DNA of 64,000 bases from CAZKUR01 sp964556005 (GTDB taxonomy: Bacteria > Bacteroidota > Ignavibacteria > Ignavibacteriales > Ignavibacteriaceae). The stretch spans positions 1-64,000 of the forward strand of contig CAZKUR010000005.1 of assembly GCA_964556005.1 (NCBI GenBank), in the 5' to 3' direction. Below the pieces are notes generated by a model. It made no database searches. It saw nothing but the letters and a program-made list of their open reading frames with translations, and had not been told where the DNA came from. The position numbers were made by a program, and so were the translations under genes. Of the stretch, positions 28,056 through 36,809 are shown piece by piece; within the stretch, counting starts at the first letter, position 1; each line of letters opens with the position of its first letter.

Positions 28056-28529
28056 CTATTTCCAATCGCCTAGAATTTTACGAGCTTCAACAATTTGCCC
28101 GATATGATAAGAGTTATGATCGGCTACCAGCAGAATTTCTCTTAAATATGTATGTTGTTTGGCATGTGGAATCCCTGATGTTAAATCTATTTTTTCATCC
28201 TTTGCAATATTAATTATCTGATCAAGATCCGAAAGAAAAGCGTTTAAAGCATTTTCAAACATATCATCAGACGGATCATCATCAGGGGAAGGCCAATAAC
28301 CTTCCGGCCATTGCGGCGACTCCCAAGAAGGATCAATCATATATTTTAAAATATCTTCTTGGGCGATTCTAACATGTTCCATTAGTTCCCAAACCGAATG
28401 AGAATTTTTTGAAGGCCGCGTGTTTTGTATCTTCGGGTTAATATCTTTTAATGCCCCGGCAGTAGATACATGAGCCTGTTCGCCTTTTAATAATTTTATT
28501 AAATGGTCTCTTAAAATTTTATCATTCAT
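28056..28529 (-). CDS. DinB-family protein
   Basis: 157 residues. The four-helix DinB/YfiT fold is suggested by SVWELMEHVRIAQEDILKYM and by the C-terminal ADHNSYHIGQIVEARKILG. The three metal-binding histidines of the family fit the first HVR and the two in DHNSYHIG. The family includes putative thiol-dependent metalloenzymes with unknown substrates. No partners are nearby. Confidence 0.85.
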   Translation of the reverse strand: MNDKILRDHLIKLLKGEQAHVSTAGALKDINPKIQNTRPSKNSHSVWELMEHVRIAQEDILKYMIDPSWESPQWPEGYWPSPDDDPSDDMFENALNAFLSDLDQIINIAKDEKIDLTSGIPHAKQHTYLREILLVADHNSYHIGQIVEARKILGDWK

Positions 28530-28767
28530 GGCTGCCTGGTATAAATTGAAATGAAATTGAAGTTTAACTTAATTATTTTTCATCAAAAACTAAAACATTC
28601 GTTCGTTCTGAGCCTAAAAATCTAATACAAATTTTTTAACGAAATGGACAACGCATTAAGTAAAACTTATTATTGTTCGTTTTATTATTAATGCTTTATT
28701 GTTCCCATTTTTCCAAAAAAAATGTGATCCAAATTCAGCCTTTTAGTATATCGGACAGACTGAACAA

Positions 28768-29163
28768 TTAGTTGTTTCGGAAACGGAGGAGTCTTTTATT
28801 GTGGCCTCTTATTATAATCAAGCCTGCATAAAGTGAGAAAAGAATAGATATTACCAAAACTATTATCATCCCGTTATCGGAATAAATGGAAATATTATTC
28901 GATTGCAGTTGGTTTTCATTCCATAAAATCCAAACCCAAAATAAAATCGGGATAAGGCAAATCAGAAGTGAATTTAAAACCCAGTTATAGGGATTGGCAT
29001 TATTTAATAAAAACGATAAAAGGAAAAATACAAGCGGGTAAATAATTATGTAAGTCGGAAATGTAATTCCGACTACTACCGATAAAAGAATAAATAATTG
29101 CGCAAACAACATTCCGACTATTCCCCAAAGCAGCGGTACGAAATATTTTTGTAAGCTGATCAT
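28768..29163 (-). CDS. Hypothetical four-TM membrane protein
   Basis: 131 residues from ATG 29163 (an in-frame GTG at 29172 would add three). Four hydrophobic segments are visible: FVPLLWGIVGMLFAQLFILL, FPTYIIIYPLVFFLLSFLL, VLNSLLICLIPILFWVWIL and GMIIVLVISILFSLYAGLIII. The C-terminus is basic (RGHNKRLLRFRNN). No family is recognised. It lies 62 bases past the thioesterase gene in the same direction. Confidence 0.6.
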   Translation of the reverse strand: MISLQKYFVPLLWGIVGMLFAQLFILLSVVVGITFPTYIIIYPLVFFLLSFLLNNANPYNWVLNSLLICLIPILFWVWILWNENQLQSNNISIYSDNGMIIVLVISILFSLYAGLIIIRGHNKRLLRFRNN

Positions 29164-29225
29164 AGGAATCACTTTTAATTAATGTAAAATATTCTAAGAA
29201 TAAGAAAATCTTATTAACCGTATTT

Positions 29226-29651
29226 TTAATTATTTACACTCTGCACAAATTTGTCCGGGACATGCATCAATTTTTTTTTAGAATAATCATAAAATAAAAT
29301 TCCTGTTTTTGCACGGGCAATTTCTTTCATATTGTTCTTATTTGTAAATCGATAATAAAAATCGCAGCCCATTTTATCAATATCCAAAACTCTAACCTCG
29401 GCAATTAAAACATCTCCGTAAAATCCTTCCGATTTATATTCAATTGCCGAATCAGTCATTATAATGCTGCTTCCTCCGCAATCCATTTCCGAAAAGCCTA
29501 ATTTATTTAAATAACGCATTCTTGCTTCATGAATAATCGATAATAATGAATCATTACCCAAATGCCCGCCGTAATTTAAATCGGTGATTCGTATCGGGAT
29601 TTCGGTTGAAAAATCAAATTTATCAGGGAGGTTTATTTTTATTCTGTTCAT
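29226..29651 (-). CDS. Acyl-CoA thioesterase (4HBT hotdog fold)
   Basis: 141 residues. PIRITDLNYGGHLGNDSLLSIIHEARMRYL matches the catalytic segment of YbgC-like 4-hydroxybenzoyl-CoA thioesterases, where the Asp and the NYGGHLGN loop shape the active site; the Asp-to-ligand distance matches the family. AIEYKSEGFYGDVLIAEVRVLDI forms the central strands. It probably hydrolyses a short-chain or aromatic acyl-CoA. The substrate is not known. Confidence 0.85.
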   Translation of the reverse strand: MNRIKINLPDKFDFSTEIPIRITDLNYGGHLGNDSLLSIIHEARMRYLNKLGFSEMDCGGSSIIMTDSAIEYKSEGFYGDVLIAEVRVLDIDKMGCDFYYRFTNKNNMKEIARAKTGILFYDYSKKKLMHVPDKFVQSVNN

Positions 29652-29813
29652 AATTTCATTTATTTCATAATTGAATAAAAAGTCATTTCAACGAAATGTA
29701 TGTTCTTTTATCTGCAAATTTATGAAAGATCTCTTAAATCTCAAGCTTGAATCCTTTCTATTTTTGTTGAATCATACTGATAGAAAATTTTGAATTTAAA
29801 TTATTCCAAAAGA

Positions 29814-30044
29814 ATGAAATACCAAATAAATCCAAAGAAATTGACTATTAATTTATTGATCGTTGCCGCAGGCGCAATAGCCGGTTTTATGTATTACAAA
29901 TTTATCGGATGTGTAAGCGGAACCTGCCCGATTACAAGCAATCCATTTGCGAGTACAACTTACGGCGCTTTAATAGGAATTGTACTCACTCAATTAAACT
30001 TTAAGAACAATGATAAATCAAATAAAGAAAGGGAAAAATCATGA
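29814..30044 (+). CDS. DUF6132 membrane protein
   Basis: 76 residues from the ATG at 29814; an in-frame TTG at 29790 adds eight. The first helix (INLLIVAAGAIAGFMYYKFI) leads into GCVSGTCPITSNPFASTTYGAL, the DUF6132 core with two cysteines in GCxxxxC spacing. A second helix and a charged tail follow. The Cys pair could bind metal or take part in redox. It starts a four-gene cluster with DUF2892, DUF302 and thioredoxin, and overlaps DUF2892 by four bases (ATGA). Confidence 0.75.
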   Translation: MKYQINPKKLTINLLIVAAGAIAGFMYYKFIGCVSGTCPITSNPFASTTYGALIGIVLTQLNFKNNDKSNKEREKS

Positions 30045-30247
30045 AAAAGAACATGGGCAATGTTGATAGAATAATAAGAATATTATTCTTTGTTGTCGTT
30101 GCAGTTTTATACTTCACCGGAACTATTACAAGTACATTAGGCATAATATTAGGACTTTTAGGGATTGTTTTTCTTTTAACCGGGCTTGTCGGATTTTGTC
30201 CTTTGTATGTACCGTTAAAAATAAGTACGGCAAAAAAAGTAAAATAA
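30041..30247 (+). CDS. DUF2892 membrane protein (YgaP C-terminal-like)
   Basis: 68 residues. KNMGNVDRIIRILFFVVVAVLYF and the second helix LGIILGLLGIVFLLTGLVGFCPLYVPLKI are the standard DUF2892 pattern; the FCPLY cysteine is conserved in the family. The family forms the membrane part of YgaP-type sulfurtransferases. The ATG overlaps the upstream stop, so the two are translationally coupled. Confidence 0.9.
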   Translation: MKKNMGNVDRIIRILFFVVVAVLYFTGTITSTLGIILGLLGIVFLLTGLVGFCPLYVPLKISTAKKVK

Positions 30248-30360
30248 TAATCCCAGCCGGAAAATTTGATATTTATTATCCCTATGTGTATAATAAAGTC
30301 TGATGATATACAAACTCTATAAATAAGAACTATATTTTTATAAAATTAGGAAGTAAATGT

Positions 30361-30747
30361 ATGGATTACGGATTCACAAAAACGGTTAATAAACCGTATG
30401 AAGAAACGTTAAGTAAGGTAACCGAAGAGTTGAAAAAAGAAGGCTTCGGAGTTTTAACAAGTATCGATGTTAAAGATACACTAAAGAAAAAAATTGATGT
30501 GGATTTTGAAAAATACATAATACTTGGAGCCTGCAATCCTCCGCTTGCCCATAAAGCTTTGCAGGCTGAAGAACAGTTAGGACTTCTTTTGCCGTGCAAT
30601 GTTATTGTCTATGAAAAAAATGATTCAACGGTTGTATCATTTTTCGACCCGATGATAATGACGAAAATAATTGATAATAAAAGCCTTCGGACAGTTGCCG
30701 AAGAAGTAACAAATAAAATGAAAAGAGTTTTTGAAGCAATAAACTAA
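30361..30747 (+). CDS. DUF302-domain protein
   Basis: 128 residues. Family features are YGFTKTVNKPYEETLSKVTEELKKEGFGVLTSIDV, ILGACNPPLAHKALQAEEQLGLLLPCNVIVYE and a final FFDPMIM. No signal peptide is present, so it is cytoplasmic. DUF302 proteins are often next to sulfur or thiol metabolism genes and their function is unknown. It is followed 14 bases later by thioredoxin. An AGGAAG ribosome site precedes the ATG. Confidence 0.9.
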   Translation: MDYGFTKTVNKPYEETLSKVTEELKKEGFGVLTSIDVKDTLKKKIDVDFEKYIILGACNPPLAHKALQAEEQLGLLLPCNVIVYEKNDSTVVSFFDPMIMTKIIDNKSLRTVAEEVTNKMKRVFEAIN

Positions 30748-30761
30748 AAATAGGAGAAAAA

Positions 30762-31124
30762 ATGCCTGAACATTTGAATAAAGATTCATTTCTTGAAAAA
30801 GTATTCGATTACGAAAATAATAAAGAGTGGAAGTTCGAAGGGGAACTGCCTTGCGTGATAGATTTCTGGGCACCCTGGTGCGGGCCATGCAGAGTCGTAG
30901 GACCAGTTTTAGACGAACTTTCAGAAGAGTTTAAAGGAAAAGTTAATTTCTATAAAGTTAATACCGATGAAGAACAGGAACTTGGAGCAGCGTTTGGAAT
31001 TAGAAGTATTCCTTCATTACTTTTCGTTCCCAAAGAAGGTCAGCCGAAGATGGCAGTCGGTGCACTTCCGAAGGAAACCTTGAGAAAGGCTATTGAAGAA
31101 GAACTTCTTGTAACGGCAAATTAA
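30762..31124 (+). CDS. Thioredoxin
   Basis: 120 residues. VIDFWAPWCGPCRVVGPVL carries the redox pair C40/C43, and GIRSIPSLLFVPKEG includes the cis-Pro. It has a slightly longer N-terminus (about 30 residues before the core strand) than classical TrxA. There is no signal peptide, so it is cytoplasmic. TAGGAGAAAAA precedes the start. It closes the DUF6132-DUF2892-DUF302 cluster and is followed by a stem-loop. Confidence 0.92.
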   Translation: MPEHLNKDSFLEKVFDYENNKEWKFEGELPCVIDFWAPWCGPCRVVGPVLDELSEEFKGKVNFYKVNTDEEQELGAAFGIRSIPSLLFVPKEGQPKMAVGALPKETLRKAIEEELLVTAN

Positions 31125-31132
31125 TTTTAACG

Positions 31133-31154
31133 ATGCGGGTTTAACCGCCCGCAT
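31133..31154 (+). terminator. Stem-loop after the thioredoxin gene
   Basis: ATGCGGG (31133-31139) and CCCGCAT (31148-31154) form a GC-rich stem with an 8-base loop, followed by TTACTTTCCCTT, a poor U tract. It probably ends the thioredoxin cluster. Confidence 0.55.
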
Positions 31155-31370
31155 TTACTTTCCCTTACTCTTATCAAATATCATACGCTTGAAAAATCTT
31201 AACCACCTTTTAAAAATGCAAGCAGGCAGTTAGAAATGAACAGTATTATTTTTTAACCGCCACTTTATTTATCCTAAATAAAAAATTTATAAATATTTAA
31301 GCTTGCCAACATTTTACAATCTTAAGAAACGCCGAAACTCTAAGAGCAAAATCACGATTATATTTATAAA

Positions 31371-32762
31371 CTATTTATTCGGTGATTGCCTAAAAAATTG
31401 CTCCTGACGGTTGGATTTTTTGTTGAACTGAATTTCATAATAATCAGGCGAAGGAGCGTTGAGTAAATTGCTGCCGATATCTTTTAAATATTTATTAAAG
31501 AAAGAAAGTACGTAATCATTTATAATCCTGTGTGCACGATCCGTACCTATCTCCGATGAAAAAATTGGCGAGTACAAAGGCAAGTCAGTGAAAGAATATT
31601 TCGAAGCTCCTAACAATATTAACTTGTAAGAATCTCCTTGTAACCTCTGATAAAAATTTTCAAATTCTTTTTGCAGTTTTGCAGGTGAATTTGATTTCCC
31701 TATAAAAGTATTATTCGTAAACACAAACATTAGCGGCTGTGTTAAATTAATGTTTCCTTTATCCGGAATGATAATTCCGTCAAGGTCGATTCCGGCTTTA
31801 AACCTTTTATCTTCCGATAAGGCTTTAATTGTGGCAGCACCGCCTGATGAATAACCGATAGCTGCGGAATTATTTAGATCTAATTTTTTATAAAATTTGT
31901 TTCCCGGTTCGTTATTTATTTTTGATAATTGATTTAATATAAATTCTGTTTCATAAACTTTCTGTTGAACCATTTCATTATTATTTAATGTTTTCATCTT
32001 TGCTTGATTGTTCGAATTCATTTCATCCGGAGCAATTACACAATAGCCTTGGCAAACGAGATTCCGGATCAAATAAATTTTATGAAATCCGTGTGCACTT
32101 ATTCCGGGAGTAAAAAATATCACGGGAAAATTTTTCTTTATTTTTGAAATGCCGGCATCTTTAATAATATGTGTTTTAACATACTTTAAATATCCAAATA
32201 GAAAATTAGGAATTCCCGGAACTGAAATATTTCCGCTAAATACCGATAAATAATTTTGATACCCGGTTTCGTTATCGTAGGGATTTATATCCGACGGATA
32301 AAAAATTTTAATCGTTAACTTTTTAGGGAAATTTAGATCTGCTTCTGTATTTTGAAAATTTGAGGAATCTATCAATGTAATTGAGGTTGAACCAACTGTA
32401 TAAGGGCCAATCTGTTCCGGTAAATTAAAAATAGGGAATAGGTAGGCAGAAAGTAAAGCGCTTAAAAGCAGAAGAACAACGGCAAAAACAGCATATGTAA
32501 TTTGAAGCTTGTTTTTAGATCTTTTCTGCGGCCTATTTTTTCCTAATATATATTGAATTGAAAAGAATATAAATCCAATCATCAATAAGTATCCGAAACT
32601 CATCTGCCATCTAAAGCCTTCCCGCCAAAGCTGAATAATAAGAACTAAAATTCCTCCCGATGCAAATGAGGCCGCAAATTCCTTTCGTGTATGCTTATTT
32701 AGAAAAAAATTCAGCAGCCAGTAAGCATCTGCAATTAATACAACAACTTCAAAAAATCTCAT
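31371..32762 (-). CDS. Membrane-anchored alpha/beta hydrolase (PAF-acetylhydrolase-like)
   Basis: 463 residues. Four hydrophobic segments occupy about 1-130. The rest is a hydrolase resembling platelet-activating-factor acetylhydrolase: FPVIFFTPGISAHGF (oxyanion region), QGYCVIAPDEMNSN, AAIGYSSGGAATIKAL with the nucleophile Ser in GxSxG, and GIDLDGIIIP with a likely catalytic Asp. It probably cleaves short-chain esters or oxidised phospholipids at the outer face of the inner membrane. The downstream 237-base spacer separates it from thioredoxin. Confidence 0.82.
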   Translation of the reverse strand: MRFFEVVVLIADAYWLLNFFLNKHTRKEFAASFASGGILVLIIQLWREGFRWQMSFGYLLMIGFIFFSIQYILGKNRPQKRSKNKLQITYAVFAVVLLLLSALLSAYLFPIFNLPEQIGPYTVGSTSITLIDSSNFQNTEADLNFPKKLTIKIFYPSDINPYDNETGYQNYLSVFSGNISVPGIPNFLFGYLKYVKTHIIKDAGISKIKKNFPVIFFTPGISAHGFHKIYLIRNLVCQGYCVIAPDEMNSNNQAKMKTLNNNEMVQQKVYETEFILNQLSKINNEPGNKFYKKLDLNNSAAIGYSSGGAATIKALSEDKRFKAGIDLDGIIIPDKGNINLTQPLMFVFTNNTFIGKSNSPAKLQKEFENFYQRLQGDSYKLILLGASKYSFTDLPLYSPIFSSEIGTDRAHRIINDYVLSFFNKYLKDIGSNLLNAPSPDYYEIQFNKKSNRQEQFFRQSPNK

Positions 32763-32788
32763 TAAACCGTATTGCCATTATCTTTAAA

Positions 32789-33508
32789 TTAAAATCTAAC
32801 GGAAGCTCCAATCTGCAAAGTTAACAAATTTGTTTTGGATTTCAGCACATCGTATTCAACATAACCGTTTTCTCTTCTTATTGAACCTTTCCTCAAATAT
32901 TCCGCTTCACCGCCTTCGACATATTTAACGCCGACATCAACCAATACCTCGCGTAGGCCTGCATTGCCGTTTTCGTGCGCTTTATATACAACAAAGGCTA
33001 CGCCTCCTCCTGCACCGTAATTAAATGCAAAGTCGTCGAAGTTTTTAGATGAAGCAACTTCCTCATCTCCGTTGCCGATATTCTCAATTTTTGTTTCGGT
33101 GAAAAGATAACTGAAACCAATCAATCCTTCAATATACGGCTGAAAAAATCCACGGTTAGGCTGCAGCCTTAAAAAAAAGTCACCCAGCACAATATTATTA
33201 GAAGTATTGACATCAACATAAACATCCGGAATAGTTGTGCTGAAAGGTTCTGTCCGTGTTTCGCTTCCGTAATTTAAATAAGCGAATTCCAATCCTACCA
33301 TGTACGGATTTATTTGCGGTGCATAACCTATATTTGCAATAAATCCGTAACCGTTGCGGTCAATATTATCTTTAAACTTGCCCTGTGGAAACCCGATTAC
33401 AAAATTAGCACCCCCTTGAAAATTTTGTGCTAATGACGTTCCCGGTACAACTAAAATAAACAATAATAAAACTGTGGTAATACTGAATTTCTTGGTAAAT
33501 TTTTTCAT
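32789..33508 (-). CDS. Outer-membrane beta-barrel protein
   Basis: 239 residues with a signal peptide (TTVLLLFILVVPGTSLA). The mature part starts FQGGANFVIGFPQGKFKDN and shows strand pairs (NPYMVGLEFAYLNYG, NIVLGDFFLRLQPNRGFFQPYIEGLIGFSYLF), ending LLTLQIGASVRF with a C-terminal Phe. This is a small porin-like barrel of the OmpA/OmpW type of unknown role. It lies 26 bases upstream of the hydrolase, so the two may be co-transcribed. GAGGAGAC before the ATG is a good ribosome site. Confidence 0.75.
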   Translation of the reverse strand: MKKFTKKFSITTVLLLFILVVPGTSLAQNFQGGANFVIGFPQGKFKDNIDRNGYGFIANIGYAPQINPYMVGLEFAYLNYGSETRTEPFSTTIPDVYVDVNTSNNIVLGDFFLRLQPNRGFFQPYIEGLIGFSYLFTETKIENIGNGDEEVASSKNFDDFAFNYGAGGGVAFVVYKAHENGNAGLREVLVDVGVKYVEGGEAEYLRKGSIRRENGYVEYDVLKSKTNLLTLQIGASVRF

Positions 33509-33665
33509 AGTCTCCTCTACTAAATTTATTTCTCAAAAAGAATAAATTTATTTGTACTACCAAAATTAAAATTGATAAACGGTAATAAAAAGTTATATAT
33601 AAAAAAGCAAGGAATTTGAGTAATTTATTTTGAAGAGAAGATATTTTTTTACGTTGAATGTTCTA

Positions 33666-33811
33666 TCAACAGTCATTGCGAGTCACACTTGCATTTGTTT
33701 CTATTTTGTAAGTGTGACGAAGCAATCTAACATTATTATCAGCAAGTTTTTTGAGATTGCTTCACCCCGCAATATGTTAACTTATGTACCGGCGTTCGCA
33801 ATGACGGTTGA
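33666..33811. repeat. Palindromic interspersed repeat (MITE-like) upstream of msrA
   Basis: The ends are inverted: TCAACAGTCATTGCGA (33666-33681) faces TCGCAATGACGGTTGA (33796-33811) with one mismatch. Inside are GTCACACTT / AAGTGTGAC (33682-33690 and 33710-33718) and GAAGCAATCT / AGATTGCTTC (33719-33728 and 33754-33763). The CATTGCGA / GAAGCAATCT pairing also occurs in the element at 57525-57656. It codes for nothing convincing, although an open frame runs through it into msrA. Confidence 0.75.
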
Positions 33812-33869
33812 TAATATTTTTGTTATTTTAAGTCATTGTTATCCAGATATTTATACATTAAATGGTAAT

Positions 33870-34532
33870 ATGAAAACCAAAGAATCGATATTAATATTTT
33901 GTGTTTTCCTATTTTCTGTCTACGGAACATTTGCAAAAAGCGGACAAAAAAATATTAACAAACAAGAAATTAAAATGGAAGAAAAAACAGTAATTACAAA
34001 AACAGATACAGCTACCTTCGGAGAAGGCTGCTTTTGGTGTACGGAAGCTATTTTTGAAAGATTAAAAGGAGTAATTTCAGTTACTTCAGGATATGCGGGA
34101 GGAACTGTCTCTAATCCGACTTATGAACAGGTTTGTACCGGGAAAACCGGCTACGCCGAAGTTTCACAAATAGTTTATTATCCTGATGTTATTTCTTATG
34201 ATGAATTGCTGAATGTATTTTTTAAAACACATGATCCAACAAGTTTAAACCGCCAGGGCGCCGATGTTGGAACTCAGTACCGATCCGTAATATTTTACGG
34301 CAATGAAGAGCAGAAGAAAAAGGCAGAATATTATAAAGATGAAATAAATAAATCCAGCGCTTTCAACAAACCCATTGTCACCGAGATTTCACCATTGAAA
34401 AATTTTTATAAAGCGGAAGAATATCATCAGGATTACTTTGCCAAAAATCCAAACCAGGGATATTGTAATTTTATTATCGTCCCAAAGATAGAAAAGTTCG
34501 AAAAAGTTTTTAAAGACCTTTTGAAGAAGTAA
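33870..34532 (+). CDS. msrA: Peptide-methionine (S)-S-oxide reductase MsrA
   Basis: 220 residues from the ATG at 33870. An in-frame start at 33630 is rejected because it would read through the repeat. An N-terminal signal-like helix (ILIFCVFLFSVYGTFA) suggests export. The active-site motif GEGCFWCTEAIFERLKGV, followed by GYAGG and QYRSVIFYGNEEQ, is complete; the Cys of GCFWC is catalytic. It repairs oxidised methionine. A second, truncated msrA copy lies at 36582-36809, and the intact gene is followed by a decayed DUF1684 copy. Confidence 0.92.
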   Translation: MKTKESILIFCVFLFSVYGTFAKSGQKNINKQEIKMEEKTVITKTDTATFGEGCFWCTEAIFERLKGVISVTSGYAGGTVSNPTYEQVCTGKTGYAEVSQIVYYPDVISYDELLNVFFKTHDPTSLNRQGADVGTQYRSVIFYGNEEQKKKAEYYKDEINKSSAFNKPIVTEISPLKNFYKAEEYHQDYFAKNPNQGYCNFIIVPKIEKFEKVFKDLLKK

Positions 34533-34555
34533 TTTCTCAAATAAAGATTAAATAT

Positions 34556-34733
34556 TTACCGTTCTTCACCATATTTTTTTCTCCCGCAGCGGTATCTTTT
34601 TCTACCGAGTTTATAATATTCGGAATTTCAATAATTCTTGTCTCTTTAAAAGGATGAAATTTAGCTGTAAACGCCAGTCATTGTTTATTGAACAAGTATC
34701 TAATCCTGAAAATGTTTTTAGAAGAGGAGCATT
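34556..34733 (-). pseudogene. Decayed copy of the DUF1684 gene
   Basis: This stretch is similar to two separate parts of the intact DUF1684 gene at 37917-38831. Its first 30 bases match that gene's last codons (ends GEER then stop instead of GEEP). The next 145 bases match about 38219-38362 (APLLKTF, NDWR, KFHPFKE, IPNIINSVEKDT in shifted frames). About 250 bases between the two parts are missing, and single-base indels break the frame. It is clearly a remnant. Confidence 0.8.
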
Positions 34734-34751
34734 ATGATATAATCTATATTC

Positions 34752-34870
34752 GTTGTCCGATTCAATCCTTCATATATAATAAAATGATGTTTCATATTAT
34801 TACTTTTTTCGAGCCTCTTAGTTTCCAGTAGAGGAGTAAATCCTTCGCCCAAAATAAGCATGCGGTCATC
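34752..34870 (-). pseudogene. Threonine-synthase-like remnant
   Basis: The minus strand reads DDRMLILGEGFTPLLETKRL, then FIIYEGLNRTT. This matches the PLP-binding start of threonine synthases (LGEGFTPLL...DEGLNPT). The frame is open for only about 40 codons, the KDEGLNPTGSFK lysine segment is lost, and there is no start. I read it as a fragment carried along in the duplicated segment. Chance similarity is possible but unlikely for LGEGFTPLL. Confidence 0.5.
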
Positions 34871-34903
34871 TTAAATTAAATGATATTTATAAAAGCATTG
34901 ATA

Positions 34904-36448
34904 TTATTTCGTATGTATCATCTTTTTTGCAGCTGTGAAACTATTTGTCCTTATTTCGTAAATATACATGCCGCTCGGTAAGTTTGATGCATTAAATACA
35001 ACATTATGAGTACCGGCATCCATATTTCCATTCATCAACTCAGCTACTTTTTGGCCAAGAAGACTGTAAACAGATAAATTTACAAATCCTGCTTTTGCTG
35101 TACTGTATTCGATAACCGTTGAAGGGTTGAAAGGATTCGGATAATTTTGCTCCAACGAGAAGATTAATGGAGGATTAATTTTCACATTAACCTCCTTTGA
35201 ATAATTATTTTTTCCATTTAAGTCAACCTGATCCAGGCGATAAACATAATTACCAGGTGCAACTTTGGAATCTATATAAGAATAATTATGCTGCTCTGTT
35301 GTAGTCCCATTTCCTTTTACAAAACCTACAGTGGTAAATTCTCCATTTCCTACCTTTCTTTGAATATCGAATCTCTGGTTATTGGTTTCGGTTGCGGTTG
35401 ACCAGATTAATATAACATTACCATCATTGGCTGATGCGGTAAATGATGTTAGTTCCACCGGTATCTGAGGAACATTATAAGTGGATATCCCACCGTCACT
35501 TCTTACAGCAATTTTCAAATTATTGCTCATTGACTTAGCCATTGCATAATATAAACCTGCTGTTGGTGCCGTAAATTGCGTGGACCAGGTGCTGCCATCA
35601 TCACTGGAATAATATATCATGTTAGTTGCATTTATAGCCCACCAATTATTTGTATAATAATCACCTACAATAGCACTTATAGAGCCACCGGAACTCGGAA
35701 AAGTAGATACAAAATTCCAATTATATCCCCCATTTGTGGTTTTAACAATATTAGTAGCATCTACGGATAATCCGGTAGAAGGAGTATTAAACCAAATTGA
35801 GTACGAATTAGTATTGCCTGTTGTAGTTTGTGCAGTCCAGGAATTTCCCCCATTGGGAGAATAATAAATTCTGTTATTGTTAGTACCAAAATAAACATTG
35901 TAACCGGAAACAAATGGCGCCGTTAAAGCATTATTCCATCCTGTTTCATCGCCGTTTTGAGCCAGGTTTGGAAGTGCAGTCCATGTGGCTCCTGCATCTG
36001 TTGTTTTGTAAAGCTCCCAAAATCCATCAACGGGATCGCCATATGCAATGCCTTCTTCTGAATTTGAATACATCCAGATTGCACGAATAAAACCACCAGG
36101 TTGGGAAAAAACTTGTGTCCAGGTTGAGCCGCCATTACTTGTTTTGTACATGTATGCAGTCGATCCATCATACACTGCACAAATAGCTGTAGAAGCGACT
36201 CGGCCCCAAATATTATAAACAGGATTTGTACCGATTGCTCCACCTCCGACACTTGTCCATGTTACTCCACCATCAGTTGTCCTAAGAACTGTTCCTGCAT
36301 CGCCACCAATCCATGCAACACCACTATTTACTACGGATACTGTGTAAAGAGCGTTTGTTGTTGGTGATGTTTGATCTTGCCATTGGGCTTGTGTTTGGAG
36401 AGATATAAAAATAATGAAAGAGAAAAACAGGAATAGTAATTTTTTCAT
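34904..36448 (-). CDS. T9SS-exported beta-propeller protein with type A sorting domain
   Basis: 514 residues with a signal peptide (LLFLFFSFIIFISLQTQA). Residues about 22-330 contain repeated SGxxWT / GSTWT blades (VLRTTDGGVTWTSVG, SNGGSTWTQVF, YYSPNGGNSWTAQ, YYSSDDGSTWS), as in BNR or photosystem-stability-factor-like propellers. An Fn3-like section follows (VELTSFTASANDGNVILIWST). The C-terminus is EQNYPNPFNPSTVIEYSTA...GMYIYEIRTNSFTAAKKMIHTK. It lies between the two msrA copies. No catalytic function is evident. Confidence 0.85.
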   Translation of the reverse strand: MKKLLFLFFSFIIFISLQTQAQWQDQTSPTTNALYTVSVVNSGVAWIGGDAGTVLRTTDGGVTWTSVGGGAIGTNPVYNIWGRVASTAICAVYDGSTAYMYKTSNGGSTWTQVFSQPGGFIRAIWMYSNSEEGIAYGDPVDGFWELYKTTDAGATWTALPNLAQNGDETGWNNALTAPFVSGYNVYFGTNNNRIYYSPNGGNSWTAQTTTGNTNSYSIWFNTPSTGLSVDATNIVKTTNGGYNWNFVSTFPSSGGSISAIVGDYYTNNWWAINATNMIYYSSDDGSTWSTQFTAPTAGLYYAMAKSMSNNLKIAVRSDGGISTYNVPQIPVELTSFTASANDGNVILIWSTATETNNQRFDIQRKVGNGEFTTVGFVKGNGTTTEQHNYSYIDSKVAPGNYVYRLDQVDLNGKNNYSKEVNVKINPPLIFSLEQNYPNPFNPSTVIEYSTAKAGFVNLSVYSLLGQKVAELMNGNMDAGTHNVVFNASNLPSGMYIYEIRTNSFTAAKKMIHTK

Positions 36449-36581
36449 GAGCTATTCACTCCCTTTTTTTAATTACATAATAAGATGTTATGTTTAAAAT
36501 TACTCATGTAACCAATAACTATAAAATAATAATTTATTATTATAGTTCAAATGTTAATTAGTCAAAAATTAATAATACAGT

Positions 36582-36809
36582 AATGAAGTACAAAAGAAAA
36601 AGGCCGAATATTATAAAGAAGAATTGAACAAATCCGGTGCTTTCAACAAACCGATTGTTACTGAGATTGCACCGCTAAAAAATTTCTATAAAGCAGAAGA
36701 ATACCACCAGAATTACTTTGCAAAAAATCCGAACCAGGGATATTGTAATTTTGTTATCGTTCCTAAAATAGAAAAATTTGAAAAAGTATTTAAAGATCTG
36801 TTAAAGTAA
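36582..36809 (+). pseudogene. C-terminal remnant of a second msrA
   Basis: 75 codons closely matching the end of the intact Msr[32 protein letters not shown], then [22 protein letters not shown] and the same end, [10 protein letters not shown]. The catalytic GCFWC half is absent, and the sequence upstream (from about 36580) has no homology. The remnant is well conserved, so the loss is recent or the fragment is constrained by its overlap. Its end overlaps the convergent gene at 36790-37374 by 20 bases. Confidence 0.9.

Noticed and set aside
33630..33869. N-terminal extension of msrA through the upstream repeat
   Set aside because: The frame is open but runs through a palindromic repeat. The ATG at 33870 starts a normal signal peptide and MsrA sequence.
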